A stretch of DNA of 64,000 nt from Diospyros lotus (lineage: Eukaryota; Streptophyta; Magnoliopsida; Ericales; Ebenaceae): assembly GCF_014633365.1 (NCBI RefSeq), contig NC_068347.1:32592116-32656115 (forward strand), written 5' to 3'. The notes beneath the pieces are model-generated. The model worked only from the letters and a program-made list of their open reading frames with translations. It ran no database searches and was not told the origin of the DNA. The position numbers and the translations under genes were made by a program. Below are positions 25,240-36,894 of this stretch, piece after piece. The stretch's first letter is position 1, and every line of letters starts with the position of its first letter.

Positions 25240-26668
25240 TAAGATGGACCATGAGGATTAACAACGACCATCTTGGACAATAAGGAAAACAATTGAAGAG
25301 TTGGGAGAGCTTTAGTAAATAAATCTGCTAATTGATGATGAGACCGAATAGGAAGAAGCTTGATGTGACCAACAATCACTTTGTCCCGAATAAAATGACA
25401 ATCAAGCTCTATGTGTTAGGTATGTTCATGAAATAAGGGGTTGTTGGCAATGTGCATGGCAGCTTGATTGTCACAAAAAAGCAAAGCAAGAGATGAGGTA
25501 GAAACCTGAAAATCCACCAAAATCTAAGTAAGCTAAGTAATCTCGCTAGCAATAGAAGCTAAAGCACGGTACTCAACCTCAGCTGATGACCTAGACACCA
25601 TGGTTTATTCCTTAGATTTCCATGAGACCAAAGAATTATCTAGAAATACATACTAACTAGTAACTGAACGACGTGTATCCAAACATGACCCCTAATCCGA
25701 ATTCGAGAATGCCTGAAGTTGTAAGACAAAGAAAGCTAAAAAATATAAGCCCTAACCCGGAGTGGATTTGAGATACTGTAATAAGTGATGCACAACATCT
25801 AAATGGGGCTTGCGAGGATGAGATACAAATTGACTAAGTTTATGAATCGCAAGTGTGATATTGGGCCCAGAAATGGTGAGATAGAGTAACCAGCCAATAA
25901 GACGTTGATAGAGTGATGAATCTTCAAGTAGCTCACCCTCATGCATACTTAGTTTAAGATAATGAACCATAGGCAAATTAACATGTTTACAATTAAGAAA
26001 ACCAATATATCTTCTAAGAGTTGTAAGGTGTAATGTCTTTGAGAAAGAAATATCTCTCTTAGATTGAGCAATTTCAAGCTCAAGAAAATACCTCAATCGA
26101 CCGAGATCCTTCAGCTTAAATTGACTACGGAGAAAAGACTTGAGAGAGTCTATAATAGTCAAATCCAGACCAATGATGATGATATTATCCACATAAATGA
26201 GAAAAGCACAAAGGAAGACCCATTGCCTTTAATAAACAAGGAATAATCAGATTTAAATTGCTGAAAACCAAACTGAATAAAGGCATGAGAAAATTTGGCA
26301 AACCATTACCTTGAAGCTTGTTTCAAACCGTAGATGGGTTTATGCAAATTAACAACACACTAACTTATTCCTCTGAATACCAGAAACAAAAGGCTTATAC
26401 TTAAGAAGTAAATCCATATATATATACTTCCTCAAATAAATCTCTATTTAGAAAAGCATTTTTGACATCTAACTGAACAAGGGCCCATTGCTTCATAGCA
26501 GCTAGAGCAAGCAAGATTTTCACCGTAACAAGCTTTGCAACAGGAAAATAGGTGTCTAAGAAATTCAATCCATCTTGTTGAGTATACCCCTTTGCTACTA
26601 AACAAGCCTTATGCCTCTCTATGGAACCATCAGTTTTATATTTAATTTTGTAAACCCACTTACATAAT
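25240..26668 (-). pseudogene. Ty1/copia polyprotein fragment (RT and RNase H), decayed
   Basis: On the minus strand the fragment begins with the conserved start of copia reverse transcriptase ([12 protein letters not shown], then [13 protein letters not shown]), continues through [10 protein letters not shown], and has a degraded catalytic-site region (MDNIIIIGLD; the family usually has YVDD). RNase H follows: SSAEVEYRALA, then DNQAAMHIANN near 25430-25590, ending VVNPHGPS. Stops and frameshifts interrupt it, including one in place of the usual Lys after EHT. The longest open piece is 25752-26192. No LTR pair was identified, and gag, protease and integrase are missing. Confidence 0.85.
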
Positions 26669-26864
26669 GATAAAATTTTTCGTATTATAAACGTTATAAA
26701 CGAGAGTCAATTATGTATCTTAATTTTATAAAGAAATTGTTTTCACAATTCACAACTTATGCTCTTTAATTACAAAAGTTCCCATTCACTCAATTCTCAA
26801 AATGAATATTTTCATATCTAAATTAATGATGAGTAGGAAAAATTGACATTTGTTTAAGTTATTA

Positions 26865-27304
26865 TTGACCTTTGAATGCTCATTAACTCACTTGTTTGGG
26901 ATCATCAATGTCTTCTTCCATCAACGCTCTTTTGATTCACTTACCAAAACTAAAATTTAGAAGCCCAGAACCACCAAACAATAAGTTTTCTTCCTCTTCC
27001 TTTTCCGTCTAACAAATTTGATTCTCTTGTTTTTTTTGTTAAGTAAGAAGAATATTTGATTCCAAATAAAGCATTAATTCTGCATTCTTGCCACAATTTT
27101 GCTCATTAAATCACTTCCTCAACTAATACTTTTTCTCAATGCCTACCCATTAGGGCAAAATAATGTACATGTATGAGAAGTGTATATATATGTGGGTGTA
27201 TGTGCAATGCATCCCAATTCATCTTTCTACCTGTAAAGATCGTATATCTGTGTGCGCTTGCTTGCTTTTATGCGCATGTTCGACAAAGGCAGACAATCAT
27301 AAAC
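26865..27304 (+). promoter_or_regulatory. Upstream region of the SPH gene at 27305
   Basis: It has the SPH module (tttgaatgctcattaactcac at 26871-26891; then catcaacgctcttttgattc near 26920) and a block (27100-27175) shared with the region before 18918, including cctacccattagggcaaaataatg. A reduced TA/TG tract sits at 27182-27205, and CATAAACATG sets the start. Confidence 0.5.
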
Positions 27305-27790
27305 ATGAACCGAAGGCAGCATGATTTTGAGAGTCCCTACAGCACATTCCGCCACTTCTTTCTTCCCTCGGTGGCGTTGATGATGGTTTGTCTCGTCGGT
27401 TCAACATCGTGCAATGAGCAACAAGGTCAGGAAGAGAAGGGCTTTTGGTTAAAAGTTGCGGTGCATGTCATTAACGACCTCCCAGACCCATTGCGAGTTC
27501 AATGTAAATCTAAAGACACTGATATTGGGTTGCACATACTCCAAACTGGGCAAAATCTTACTTGGAGATTCGTTCCCCACATCTTTATTCAAAATACTCT
27601 CTTCTTCTGCCACTGTTATTGGGGCAACAAGGAAGCAGTCTTCAATGTTTACGATAAGTTCATAAACGTATACTGTACAACCTTTCAGTCAGACGATGAA
27701 AACTGCTATTGGTCTGTACAACCAGACGGTATTTACTTTAGTGGTACCAACAAGATTGGTAGTTATGCCAAGTGGTATTTATGGAATTAG
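27305..27790 (+). CDS. S-protein homologue (SPH), intact, 161 aa
   Basis: The frame is open upstream to 27173, but the ATG at 27305 is preferred because it has the CATAAACATG context and puts the signal peptide (RHFFLPSVALMMVCLVGS) near residues 17-35 as in its relatives. The mature part has VHVIND, VQCKSKDTD, LTWRFVPH, FFCHCYW, CYWSVQPDG and YFSGTN. An extra cysteine replaces Phe in the usual CHFYW motif, so the mature protein has five cysteines plus the one at the signal-peptide end. It ends AKWYLWN. It is the intact gene with the most divergent sequence in this cluster. Secretion is expected; receptor or role unknown. Confidence 0.93.
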   Translation: MNRRQHDFESPYSTFRHFFLPSVALMMVCLVGSTSCNEQQGQEEKGFWLKVAVHVINDLPDPLRVQCKSKDTDIGLHILQTGQNLTWRFVPHIFIQNTLFFCHCYWGNKEAVFNVYDKFINVYCTTFQSDDENCYWSVQPDGIYFSGTNKIGSYAKWYLWN

Positions 27791-27940
27791 ATAATTGTTA
27801 TTAGATAGGATGCGGCAGAGCCCTCATGTACTCAAACGATCAATATATATATAAATTGGAATTTCAATTAGCCTCCAACTCTGAAATTAGAATTCCCATT
27901 AAATGATATTATATTACGCAAAAAGTTTGTGCGTATTTGG

Positions 27941-28506
27941 TGTTGGAAATTAAACTTGCACGGGAGGAATGATGTCTTCTCCGGGAGGACTTCTCCTGGA
28001 GGATGTGTGATATGTGCAGTAAACATGGTATAATTAGTTAGTTTGTTTGTTTATTTGTTAAGATAGAGGTGGTAGTGTAGTACTGGATAGTATTTTCTTA
28101 ATACCATACATTATAGTGGATAATTGTTCCCATATTTATTTTCTTTTTCTGACATGTGAAACTATTATAAATTGGCAAATAATATCATGAATAAGGAGGC
28201 AATTGAAAATCCAATTTTTGTCTCCTCTACTATTCTTTCTTCTTTAATTAGGATTTTGTTTTTTTACTCTTCTTTTTCTCTTCCAAATTTTATCCATATT
28301 AATGTGCTACAATCTTCTTTGAGAAGGCGTCACGGAGCAATGAATCTGGAAGAAGAAGCAGGGAAAGCTGCGTGCACAACACGCTGAAAGAAACCGAGAA
28401 GCCTTTTGGAATCCCGATAAAACATCAATATACTGTAATTACTTTCACACAGCACCCCACACACACCATGGTTGAATTAGGAAGTAGGAAGGAGTACCTT
28501 CCAACA
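27941..28506. mobile_element. Solo LTR (566 bp)
   Basis: The ends are an 8-bp inverted repeat, TGTTGGAA and TTCCAACA, with a perfect 5-bp target duplication TTTGG (27936-27940 and 28507-28511). Size and TG..CA ends fit a Ty1/copia LTR, though no internal sequence is present to prove it. It lies between an intact SPH gene and a degraded one. Small open frames inside are not considered genes. Confidence 0.85.
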
Positions 28507-28539
28507 TTTGGTGGGCGTATCGATGTTGTTCTCACCGTC

Positions 28540-28975
28540 CCAACAATACTACGGCTCGCTCCTTCCTTCCCTAGTTCCCTCCATGGCGCTCATTATGATT
28601 TGCTTCATTGGCTTAATGTCAAGGTGAGAAAGATAAGACCTCCCAAAAGTTGCGGTCCATGTCATGAACAATCTGCCAGACCCGTTGCACGTTCACTGTA
28701 AATCTGTTTTCACATCACTCAAAATTGGGCAAGATATTACTTGGAGATTCATTACCAACTTCTGTTTTGGCATGGTACCCTTCTCTTTTGCCACTTTCAC
28801 TGGGGCTACAAGGATAAAGTCTTTGATGTTTATGATATTCACATCGACAAATGACAAGTACTGTTTACCTTATCACTCAAAGGATCACGGTTGCAATTGG
28901 TCTGTAAGATCAGATTGTTTCTCTCTTAGGGACACCAACTAGACTGGAAGTTATGAAAAGTGGCATGAATGGTAG
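28540..28975 (+). pseudogene. SPH pseudogene, degraded
   Basis: Recognisable parts are the signal-peptide codons (tccatggcgctcattatgatttgc), MNNLPDPLHVHCKS from 28664, ITWRF, a broken equivalent of FFCHFYW (LFCHFHW only in another frame), VFDVYD in a shifted frame, and CNWSVRSD. A stop replaces a codon after GTN, and the Tyr of CYWSV is Asn. Several frameshifts separate these parts, and the ATG region is missing or unrecognisable. It probably derives from a locus like 27305-27790. Confidence 0.85.
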
Positions 28976-29071
28976 GTATTGGTTCTTATGATAGTAAGGG
29001 ATAGTCTTATGATGTACTCATAGATCATAATATAAGAATAATCTATGATATGTTGTTGATTCTAGCTGCTT

Positions 29072-29246
29072 CTTTTTTTGGATGAAACTCCATCATAGGC
29101 GCCCCGCTGCTCGGCCCCATGATTCTAGCGAAAGGAGTAAATCAGGGAATTGCAACAGTCAAAGATTCGAACACTAGCACACTGCAAACATGAGAGCGAA
29201 AAGCCTTTTCTACGTTCGCCCTGACCACTGGACTATGCCCCTGGGG
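29072..29246 (-). mobile_element. tRNA-derived SINE
   Basis: The 175-bp element on the minus strand starts CCCCAGGGGCATAGTCCAGTGG, giving a pol III A box, has a B box around GTTCGAATC about 60 bp later, and ends in a short A-rich tail (AAAAAAAGA). It is flanked by a perfect 15-bp target duplication TGATTCTAGCTGCTT (29057-29071 and 29247-29261). It is probably a full-length insertion. The SINE family cannot be named from sequence alone. Confidence 0.88.
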
Positions 29247-29261
29247 TGATTCTAGCTGCTT

Positions 29262-30549
29262 ATTGAGTGAAGGGGAGCTAGAGAAAGAGATGACCCTACT
29301 CAATTGAGGGGTAAAAGTGAAAAAAAAAAAATGTCCTTAACATACTTGTAAGGTTCTATATAGAGGATAAAATTTAACCTTTGTTTGGAATGAATGAATT
29401 TAATAAAATTTTTGGAATTAATTTGCAATTCCAACTTTTCATGTTTGGAGTGAAAACAACAACGAAATTCAATTTCTGTAACCAAAATACCCAAATTCCT
29501 ATGGAACTTTTATTGCTTTTTTTATGTTCCTAGAATTGAATTCTTATGGAATTCAAGTATATTAATCCAAATTCAACCAAAGTAAGTGGAATATTTGGCT
29601 TGGTTTCAGATGTATAGCCCAAGGTCATTATTCGCTTTGGTTTGCACAACCAACAAATTATTTCAAGAGATTTAGAAGGAGATAAAAAATACAAGATTAT
29701 ATCAAAAATTATATTCAAAGGAATATATGAGAATATCTTCTTAACATTGAGGGAACCGCACGTATAGGGATCGCTCCTCGGAATGGGATTATTTGTTTAT
29801 TCTATTGATGTTTTATGGTAATCATTAACGAACTCACCATATCAATGTTTGAATTTTTTTTTTATCTTAGTTCAAATTTTTAATTAAGCAATTTTAATGT
29901 TAATTCTAATATTTAATTTTAAATACATTAGTGAACTATAATTTAATAGTTTCCGTCCAATGATATAACACTAAAAATTCACCTATTCAATTGCTTACTG
30001 AAATTCGAGAAAGATGCAATTAAAGTGCACACCCACAATTTTCTAATTTCAAAATGAAATAATAAATTATTTAATGAATATACGATTGATGTTAGGAAGT
30101 TGGGACCCAATATAACATTATCTGAATTTCTATAATGTCGAGGCTTTTGTCTCTTAATTAGGTAAACTTTGATAGTCAATTTAGTATTTAGAATTGAATA
30201 ACCAAATAAGACAAGTAGAGAAATGTGAACAGTAGATATAATTATTCCCTTTTTTAAAAAAAAAATTAGGATCTATATAACCTGATCAAGGATGATTTGA
30301 GGGTAATTTTCTTCATGATGTGACTCTAAGGTATGACCCAAATATGGTGCCAAACTCATTCTTTTGAGTCATTCTGAGGGCTATTATAATATTCTGAAAT
30401 TTGTAAGACGAAAATAATTATCAAATTTCGGTATTTGAGGTCCCTATTGAGGATATGAGAATTTAAGACATCAAAACAATAGTGAAATAATGTTAATGAT
30501 GATAAAGATAACATCACTAACATAATAATAATAAATGAGTAAATCAAAC
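29262..30549. other. Non-coding spacer with an orphan SPH-like module
   Basis: No gene is supported. Around 29800-29850 the text tattgatgttttatggtaatcattaac, then ctcaccatatcaatg, resembles the module at 1-80 and 41390-41465, but no SPH coding sequence follows. Confidence 0.4.
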
Positions 30550-32984
30550 TATAACTTCAATTAAATTTAATTAATTAATATGTTTATAAATGAGTGCCTG
30601 TGCACGTGTGCTTGGAGATTAAGTAATGCACAATGGCCATTTCTTTCAAATTGAAACAGATGAGAGAGAGAGGGGGAGAGTTTGGGAGGGATATAAAATA
30701 TATATATATATGTATGCATGTGCGTGGCCTTGTCTTGGCCATTTTTTTTTGTGGCTTAAAAGCCACTTGAATTGTATATAAAAAGAAGAAATTTTGGGCA
30801 ATTTAAAGGCCAATTTTGTCCTTCTTTGAGCCAGCGAGCAGAGGAGAAAATGAGAGGGAAGAAGGAGGCGCTCGGTAGCAAGAAAAGAGAAGAAAAGTGA
30901 GGGAATTAAAGGATTTTTTGAGGTTATTCGATATTTAAAATATTTCGGTAAGTGGGTTAAATTATCGAAAGTGTTATAGATTTAAATTATGGATTTTTCA
31001 CTGTTAGATTATGTGGATTGTGCGACTAAACTTAATTAATCTGAGTCATAAACTTGTTATTTTTTTGTAGAACATTTTACTTCACATCGGGAGCGTTGAA
31101 AAGTCAAGAATTGGCCAAATACAGGCAAGCTCTTAAACCTCTACTCGTGTTCTTTAATTCCCGTAAAAATCTCCGTGATTTCTAGTATTTTATTCCCTCC
31201 ATCACCGTGACTCGGGTCCACGCATTAATAACGCTAATCTGCATGGCAACCATTCCATAACTTGTATGTTAATAATGGGTCTATTAATGATTAAATAAGT
31301 TAAGTAAGTGATATTTTGGTGTCATTCATTCCGTCCGACACGAAGCTTCGTATCGCTTCGCTTTCTTTGGAAATGATACCGTACCCATTGGGCTAGGTTC
31401 TTAGAAGAGTTGATTATGATTTAATGAGCTTATATTAATAATTTATTATTGAATGTGGAGATGATTTTCTATGTATGAGAAGATATGAGCACAAGAATGA
31501 TATAATGGAGTTTATGTTTTCATGGAGAAAGTTTGTAGTTTGTGAAATGATAAGCTTAAAGTGATTAAGTTCAGTGTTATTTATAAGTGTGTCTAAGGGT
31601 ATGGGGTACAAATTCACTAACTATCGACCCTAGGTCGTGACAGTTGATGGCTGGATGTATGGGCGCCAATCATCGGCTGTTACGATAAGCGCTAGACAGG
31701 CCAAAAGAGCTAGTACTGCCAGATTCTCGCCTTGATTGTGTGCATATCATGATATGTGTACTGTATAGGGACTGTGTTGCATTCACTTGGGGACATGTTT
31801 TGTGTGTGATGGGATGTGTAAGCATCTACATGACCCGGTTAGTCTAAGAGCTAACCTGGGTTCTTTAGGTGAGCTGGTGGATTTAGAGGCATTTCGCATG
31901 TGTGAATTCTTATGTGGGCGTAGCATGACCTGATGCTTGGTTTATGGAGGCCTTGTCATCACGTTTATTGCTACATAAGCCGTTACATCTCCTAATTGTT
32001 CCATTGCATAGTAAGAATGTGCGGTTTTAAGTGATGAATATGTGTGGTTGGTATAGCCACGATAAAACCTTGGGAGTGAGACCCACGACAGCGTGGACCA
32101 CGGAAAGATCAGGGGTTAGAGTCCCACGACAACAAGACCGGGGGTTAGACACTACAAAAAATTTGATTTTTAGCGGCGGTTTTTTAGCGGCGGTTTCTAA
32201 AACCGCCGCAAAAAATGAAATTTTGCGGCGGTTTGCAAACCGCCGCAAAATACTATTTTAGCGGCGGTTTTTTTTTACATTTTGCGGCGGTTTTCAAAAA
32301 ACCGCCGCTAAATTTAGAAAATAATTAAATAATTAAAAAATAAAATTTAATTTAGCGGCGGTTTCTGAGAAACCGCCGCTAAATTCAAAAATTATTAAAT
32401 AATTTAAAATTAAAATTAAATTAATATTTGCGGCGGTTTTCAAAACCGCCGCAAAATTCATTAAAAAATTTAATTTAGCGGCGGTTTCTAAAAAACCGCC
32501 GCTAAATTCAAAAATTATTAAATAATTTAAAATTAAAATTAAATTAATATTTGCGGCGGTTTTCAAAACCGTCGCAAAATTTATTAAAAAAAATTAATTT
32601 AGCGGCGGTTTCTGAAAAACCGCCGCTAAATTCAAAAATTATTAAATAATTTAAAATTAAAATCAAATTAATATTTGCGGCGGTTTTGAAAACCGCCGCA
32701 AAATTCATTAAAAAAATTAATTTAGCGGCGGTTTCTGAAAAACCGCCGCTAAATTCAAAAATTATTAAATAATTTAAAATTAAAATTAAATTAATATTTG
32801 CGGCGGTTTTCAAAACCGCCGCAAAATTCATTAAAAAAATTAATTTAGCGGCGGTTTCTGAAAAACCGCCGCTAAATTTAAAAATAATTAAATAATTTAT
32901 AATTAAAATTAAATTAATATTTGCGGTGATTTTTGAAAATCGTTGCAAAATTCATTAAAATATTTAATTTAGTTTTCAAAAAAG

Positions 32985-35084
32985 AAATTTCCCCCCAAAA
33001 CTTGCATTAATAATTTACAATTAATACTTATTGTATTAATAATTTATATTTTATAATTTGCATTAATAATTTAAAATTTTCAATTGCTTTGAAATAATAA
33101 GTAGTAATAAAATTTTTCCCCAAAATTTGCATTAATGATTTACATTTAATACTTATTGCATTAATAATTTACATTTTGTAATTTGCATTTTTATATATAT
33201 AAAAGAAGGATAGTTTTCGAAAAAGAAATTTCCCCCCAAAACTTGCATTAATGATTTACAAATAATACTTATTGCATTAATAATTTATATTTTGTAATTT
33301 GCATTAATAATTTAAAATTTTCAATTGTTTTGAAATAATAAATAGTAATAAAATTTTCTCCCAAATTAATGATTTGCATTTAGTACTTATTGCATTAATA
33401 ATTTACATTTTGTAATTTGCATCTTTATATATATAAAAGTAGGATAGTCTTCAAAAAAGAAATTTTTCCCCAAAATTTGCATTAATGATTTACATTTAAT
33501 ACTTATTGCATTAATAATTTACATTTTGTAATTTGCATCTTTATATATATAAAAGAAGGATAGTTTTCGAAAAAGAAATTTCCCCCCAAAACTTGCATTA
33601 ATGATTTACAAATAATACTTATTGCATTAATAATTTGTATTTTGTAATTTGCATTAATAATTTAAAATTTTCAATTGTTTTGAAATAATAAATAGTAATA
33701 AAATTTTCTCCCAAATTAATGATTTGCATTTAGTACTTATTGCATTAATAATTTACATTTTGTAATTTGCATCTTTATATATATAAAAGTAGGATAGTCT
33801 TCAAAAAAGAAATTTTTCCCCAAAATTTGCATTAATGATTTACATTTAATACTTATTGCATTAATAATTTACATTTTGTAATTTGCATCTTTATATATAT
33901 AAAAGAAGGATAGTTTTCGAAAAAGAAATTTCCCCCCAAAACTTGCATTAATGATTTACAAATAATACTTATTGCATTAATAATTTGTATTTTGTAATTT
34001 GCATTAATAATTTAAAATTTTCAATTGTTTTGAAATAATAAATAGTAATAAAATTTTCCCCCAAATTAATGATTTGCATTTAGTACTTATTGCATTAATA
34101 ATTTATATTTTGTAATTTGCATCTTTACATATATAAAAATAAGATAGTCTTCAAAAAAGAAATTTTCCTCCAAAACTTGCATTAATGATTTACAATTAAT
34201 ACTGATTGAATTAATAATTTGCATTTTGTAATTTGCATTAATAATTTAAATCTTTCAATTGCTTTGAAATGATAAGTAGTAATAAAATTTTCCCCCAAAA
34301 CTTGCATTTAATACTTATTACTTTAATAATTTACATTTTGTAATTTGCATTAATAATTTAAATCTTTCAATTGTTTCGAAATAATATATACTAATTATGT
34401 AAAATTAATAATAAATTTTAAATATACAAGTTTTTCAATGCTAATTGTTTTCTATTAAATTTGCATGAATTTTATGAGAAATATTAATAGACAACTTAAA
34501 CTATTAATTAAGTCATAGAAAAGTATCTATTTATTTAATATATTATTTTTATATCTTTATTCTATGTATATTTATATAATAATAAAATATGATAGTCAAA
34601 TAAAGTATTTTGCCAAATGTCAATTATTAGGGTTGTCAAGTATTAGAGTTTTTCAATGCTAATTAATATTTAAGGTATCACATTTTTAAGACTATGGAAG
34701 AAATCAAAATTCATTTTTTTAAAATTTTGTTATTATTGAAAAAACTTATTCTTACTCATATTTAAGAGTTTTAATTTATATTTATAATTATAATATAATA
34801 AATAGAAAATAACGAACGTCTTTAAGTGAAAATATTATAGATTTTATAATATTTATTTATAAATAAATATAATATAATAAAAAAATTTATAAGTATATTG
34901 AATTAAAAGTGTTCTCCATTAGCATATTGAATAGTGAATAATTAAGTAAACTTAAATTTTTTCAATATGATTAAAGATTAAAAAAATTATAATTATCAAT
35001 TTAGTTAAAATTATTTAAAATAATAAATTTATTTTTTTATTTTTAAATTAAACTCTCCCACATATCACGCGGGTTCACCACTAG
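32985..35084 (+). mobile_element. Non-autonomous Helitron inside the CACTA element
   Basis: The 3' end is CGCGGGTTCACCACTAG at 35068-35084, followed by T, matching the minus-strand end at 151 (CGCACGGGTTTACCACTAG). The interior 34600-34900 is similar to 440-640 in the opposite orientation. The 5' part is built of repeats beginning TATATATAAAAGNAGGATAGT. The exact 5' end is unclear because of those repeats; the start given is approximate. Confidence 0.55.
33191..34240. repeat. Three tandem 350-bp repeats
   Basis: The phrase ttatatatataaaagaaggatagttttcg recurs at 33191, 33541 and 33891, and the variant atataaaagtaggatagtcttc recurs at the same 350-bp spacing (about 33431, 33781, 34131). Each unit holds two sub-units that begin like a Helitron 5' end, followed by AATTTCCCCCCAAAACTTGCATTAATG. 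The third copy is more diverged. Confidence 0.85.
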
Positions 35085-36799
35085 TTAAAAATTTAATTTA
35101 AAAAAATAAAAATAAAAATAAATTTAACAAAATTTTAATAATTTTAAAATATATATATAATTTTTTTATTTTTAATAAATTAATTTAGTTAATTTAATTC
35201 AATTAATTTATTTTTAATTTATTCCTTTATTCTTTTAAAAAATGATAAATTAATTAATGTTTTTCTTTCTATATTAAAAAATATAAAATATAATTCTGAA
35301 AAATAGTGGTATATAATTTATATATGTAATTATATAACAAGGGAAGTTGGTAGATCAGGCGGTTTCAAGCATGCAATGGCATATGGGAGGTTGTGGGTTC
35401 GAAACTGGGGAAGGGGGGAGGCTGGAAATTTATGCAGCCACGTGGCTGGGCGGGGGGTGGGCAACCGTGTGGGCGCGGGCAGGTGAGAGTAAAATTTTTA
35501 ATTTTTTTTTAATTTTAGCGGCGGTTTCTAAAACCGCCGCTAAAATTTAAAATTTTAATTTTTTAATTTTTTAATTTTTTTAATTTTTGCGGCGGTTGAA
35601 AAACCGCCGCTAAAATAAAAAATTTTAATTTTTTTTAATTTTAGCGGCGATTTTTAAAACCGCCGCTAAAATTAAAAAAACCGCCGCTAAATCACTGATT
35701 TTGCGGCGGTTTTAAAACCGCCGCAAAATCAGTGATTTAGCGGCGGTTATTCCAGCGGTTGGTCAAAACCGCCGCTAAATGCTCCACGACGGCTGGTTCA
35801 GCGGCGGTTTTCAAAACCGCCGCTAAATCACTTAGCGGCGGTTAAAAACCGCCGCTAAATGCAAAAAAAACCGCCGCTAAATGCCAGTTTTTTTGTAGTG
35901 AGAGTTCCACGGTAATGGCAGGATAAGACGATATGATGATAGGGGATAGCATATTTGGAATAGTGATGATCTGGTAGCCTATAGAAGGCTGCCAACAGGT
36001 TTGTATGTGAGACTTGGGTGCCAATGTGTGTTTAATGTGGGCCCCAATAACCGTTTATGTGAAGTTTATTATATATTTATGCATTTAGAAGTAAGATAGG
36101 TATTGGGCATGGCATGACATGACGTTGCATTGGCATGAATTGCATGGGGTGTTATGGGAAGAGTCTTGTCTGTACCCTTCAGCCTTTCTTTCTAGAGCTT
36201 GCTGAGTCTCGCGACTCACGTTTGTTTTCTATCATTCCAGATAAGAGAAACATCTGTGATAACAAGTACGTTTAGCGGGGTTTGAGTCCAGACCGTCGAG
36301 TCATGATATCAGGTGCAGAGTTCTCCCGAAACTAAATCCTAAGTGTCATGGTGAGTATGTTGAGAGTAATGTTTTATATTTGTGAGATGGAGGTATGTTA
36401 TGTAAGCCCAGATGAGCCCAAGTTGTGAATGATTATGTAAAGACGATTATGCAATGTTATGTGCTAAAAAAAAATATGGTTTCTAAAAGAGTTGTGTGGG
36501 AGGTTTCAATTAGATTATTGTTCGATATCATTTAAATAATGACCCTCTCACGGATCCTCTATCTGCGGTTGGAGGCGGGCCGTTATAGCTATGCACCCTT
36601 TTGGTCAGAGTGTATTGTGCTGTCGCGTGATGGATCTAGATATTTCTCGAGTATCCTCTATTGAGTCTTTTAAGACTAATTAACATATCATCTTTAAATG
36701 AATCTATGTATCTTTTTTAGATCAATAGATGTACTATTAGAGGCCAATTAATTGATAAATACTTTAATTACAATTGGAAACATTTTTATGAATGATTTG

Positions 36800-36894
36800 G
36801 TTGTTGCTACACCAAACTATTGAATGCTCGTTAACTCACTCTTCCAATGATCATTATATTACTCCATCTCTTAATTTGATTCTCTTGCCCAAAC
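36800..36894 (+). promoter_or_regulatory. Upstream region of the SPH locus at 36895
   Basis: It carries the SPH module: attgaatgctcgttaactcac, then aatgatcattatattactccatc. There is no TA/TG tract. The first 5' part of the region lies directly next to the LTR border at about 36587, so the promoter may be truncated. Confidence 0.45.

Larger units (their letters stand above)
32150..35900. mobile_element. Non-autonomous CACTA element with GCGGCGG repeats
   Basis: The element begins CACTACAAAAAA (32150) and ends TTTTTTTGTAGTG (35900). It is flanked by the 3-bp duplication AGA (32147-32149, 35901-35903), as expected for CACTA/En-Spm. Both subterminal regions (32160-32945 and 35515-35885) are packed with GCGGCGGTTT/AAACCGCCGC hairpin units separated by AT-rich spacers. 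There is no transposase; the middle is a Helitron and other AT-rich DNA. Open frames running through the repeats on either strand are artefacts. Confidence 0.9.
30550..36587 (+). mobile_element. Long-LTR family member 2, interrupted by a CACTA element
   Basis: Downstream of the CACTA insertion it carries GAGTCTCGCGACTC (36204-36217) and TTCCAGATAAG, as in member 1. Upstream, 31919-31990 (gcatgacctgatgcttgg, then cttgtcatcacg) matches 3699-3760. If it spans from TATAACTTCAATTAAATTTAA (30550) to GGGCCGTTATA (36587), subtracting the 3754-bp CACTA insertion and its duplication leaves 2284 bp, close to the 2245 bp of member 1. Both borders are estimates and no target duplication is seen. Confidence 0.55.

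Noticed and set aside
29140..29240. tRNA gene suspected from the A box and B box.
   Set aside because: No acceptor stem or complete cloverleaf; the 15-bp target duplication and A-tail identify a SINE.
32333..32948. Repeating open frames on the minus strand through the CACTA left end.
   Set aside because: The repeated peptide simply reflects the tandem GCGGCGG and AT-rich spacer units; there is no start context or homology.
32150..35900. CRISPR-like array from regular GCGGCGG repeats.
   Set aside because: The units are palindromic, spacers are near-identical AT-rich DNA, and the ends are those of a CACTA transposon in plant DNA.
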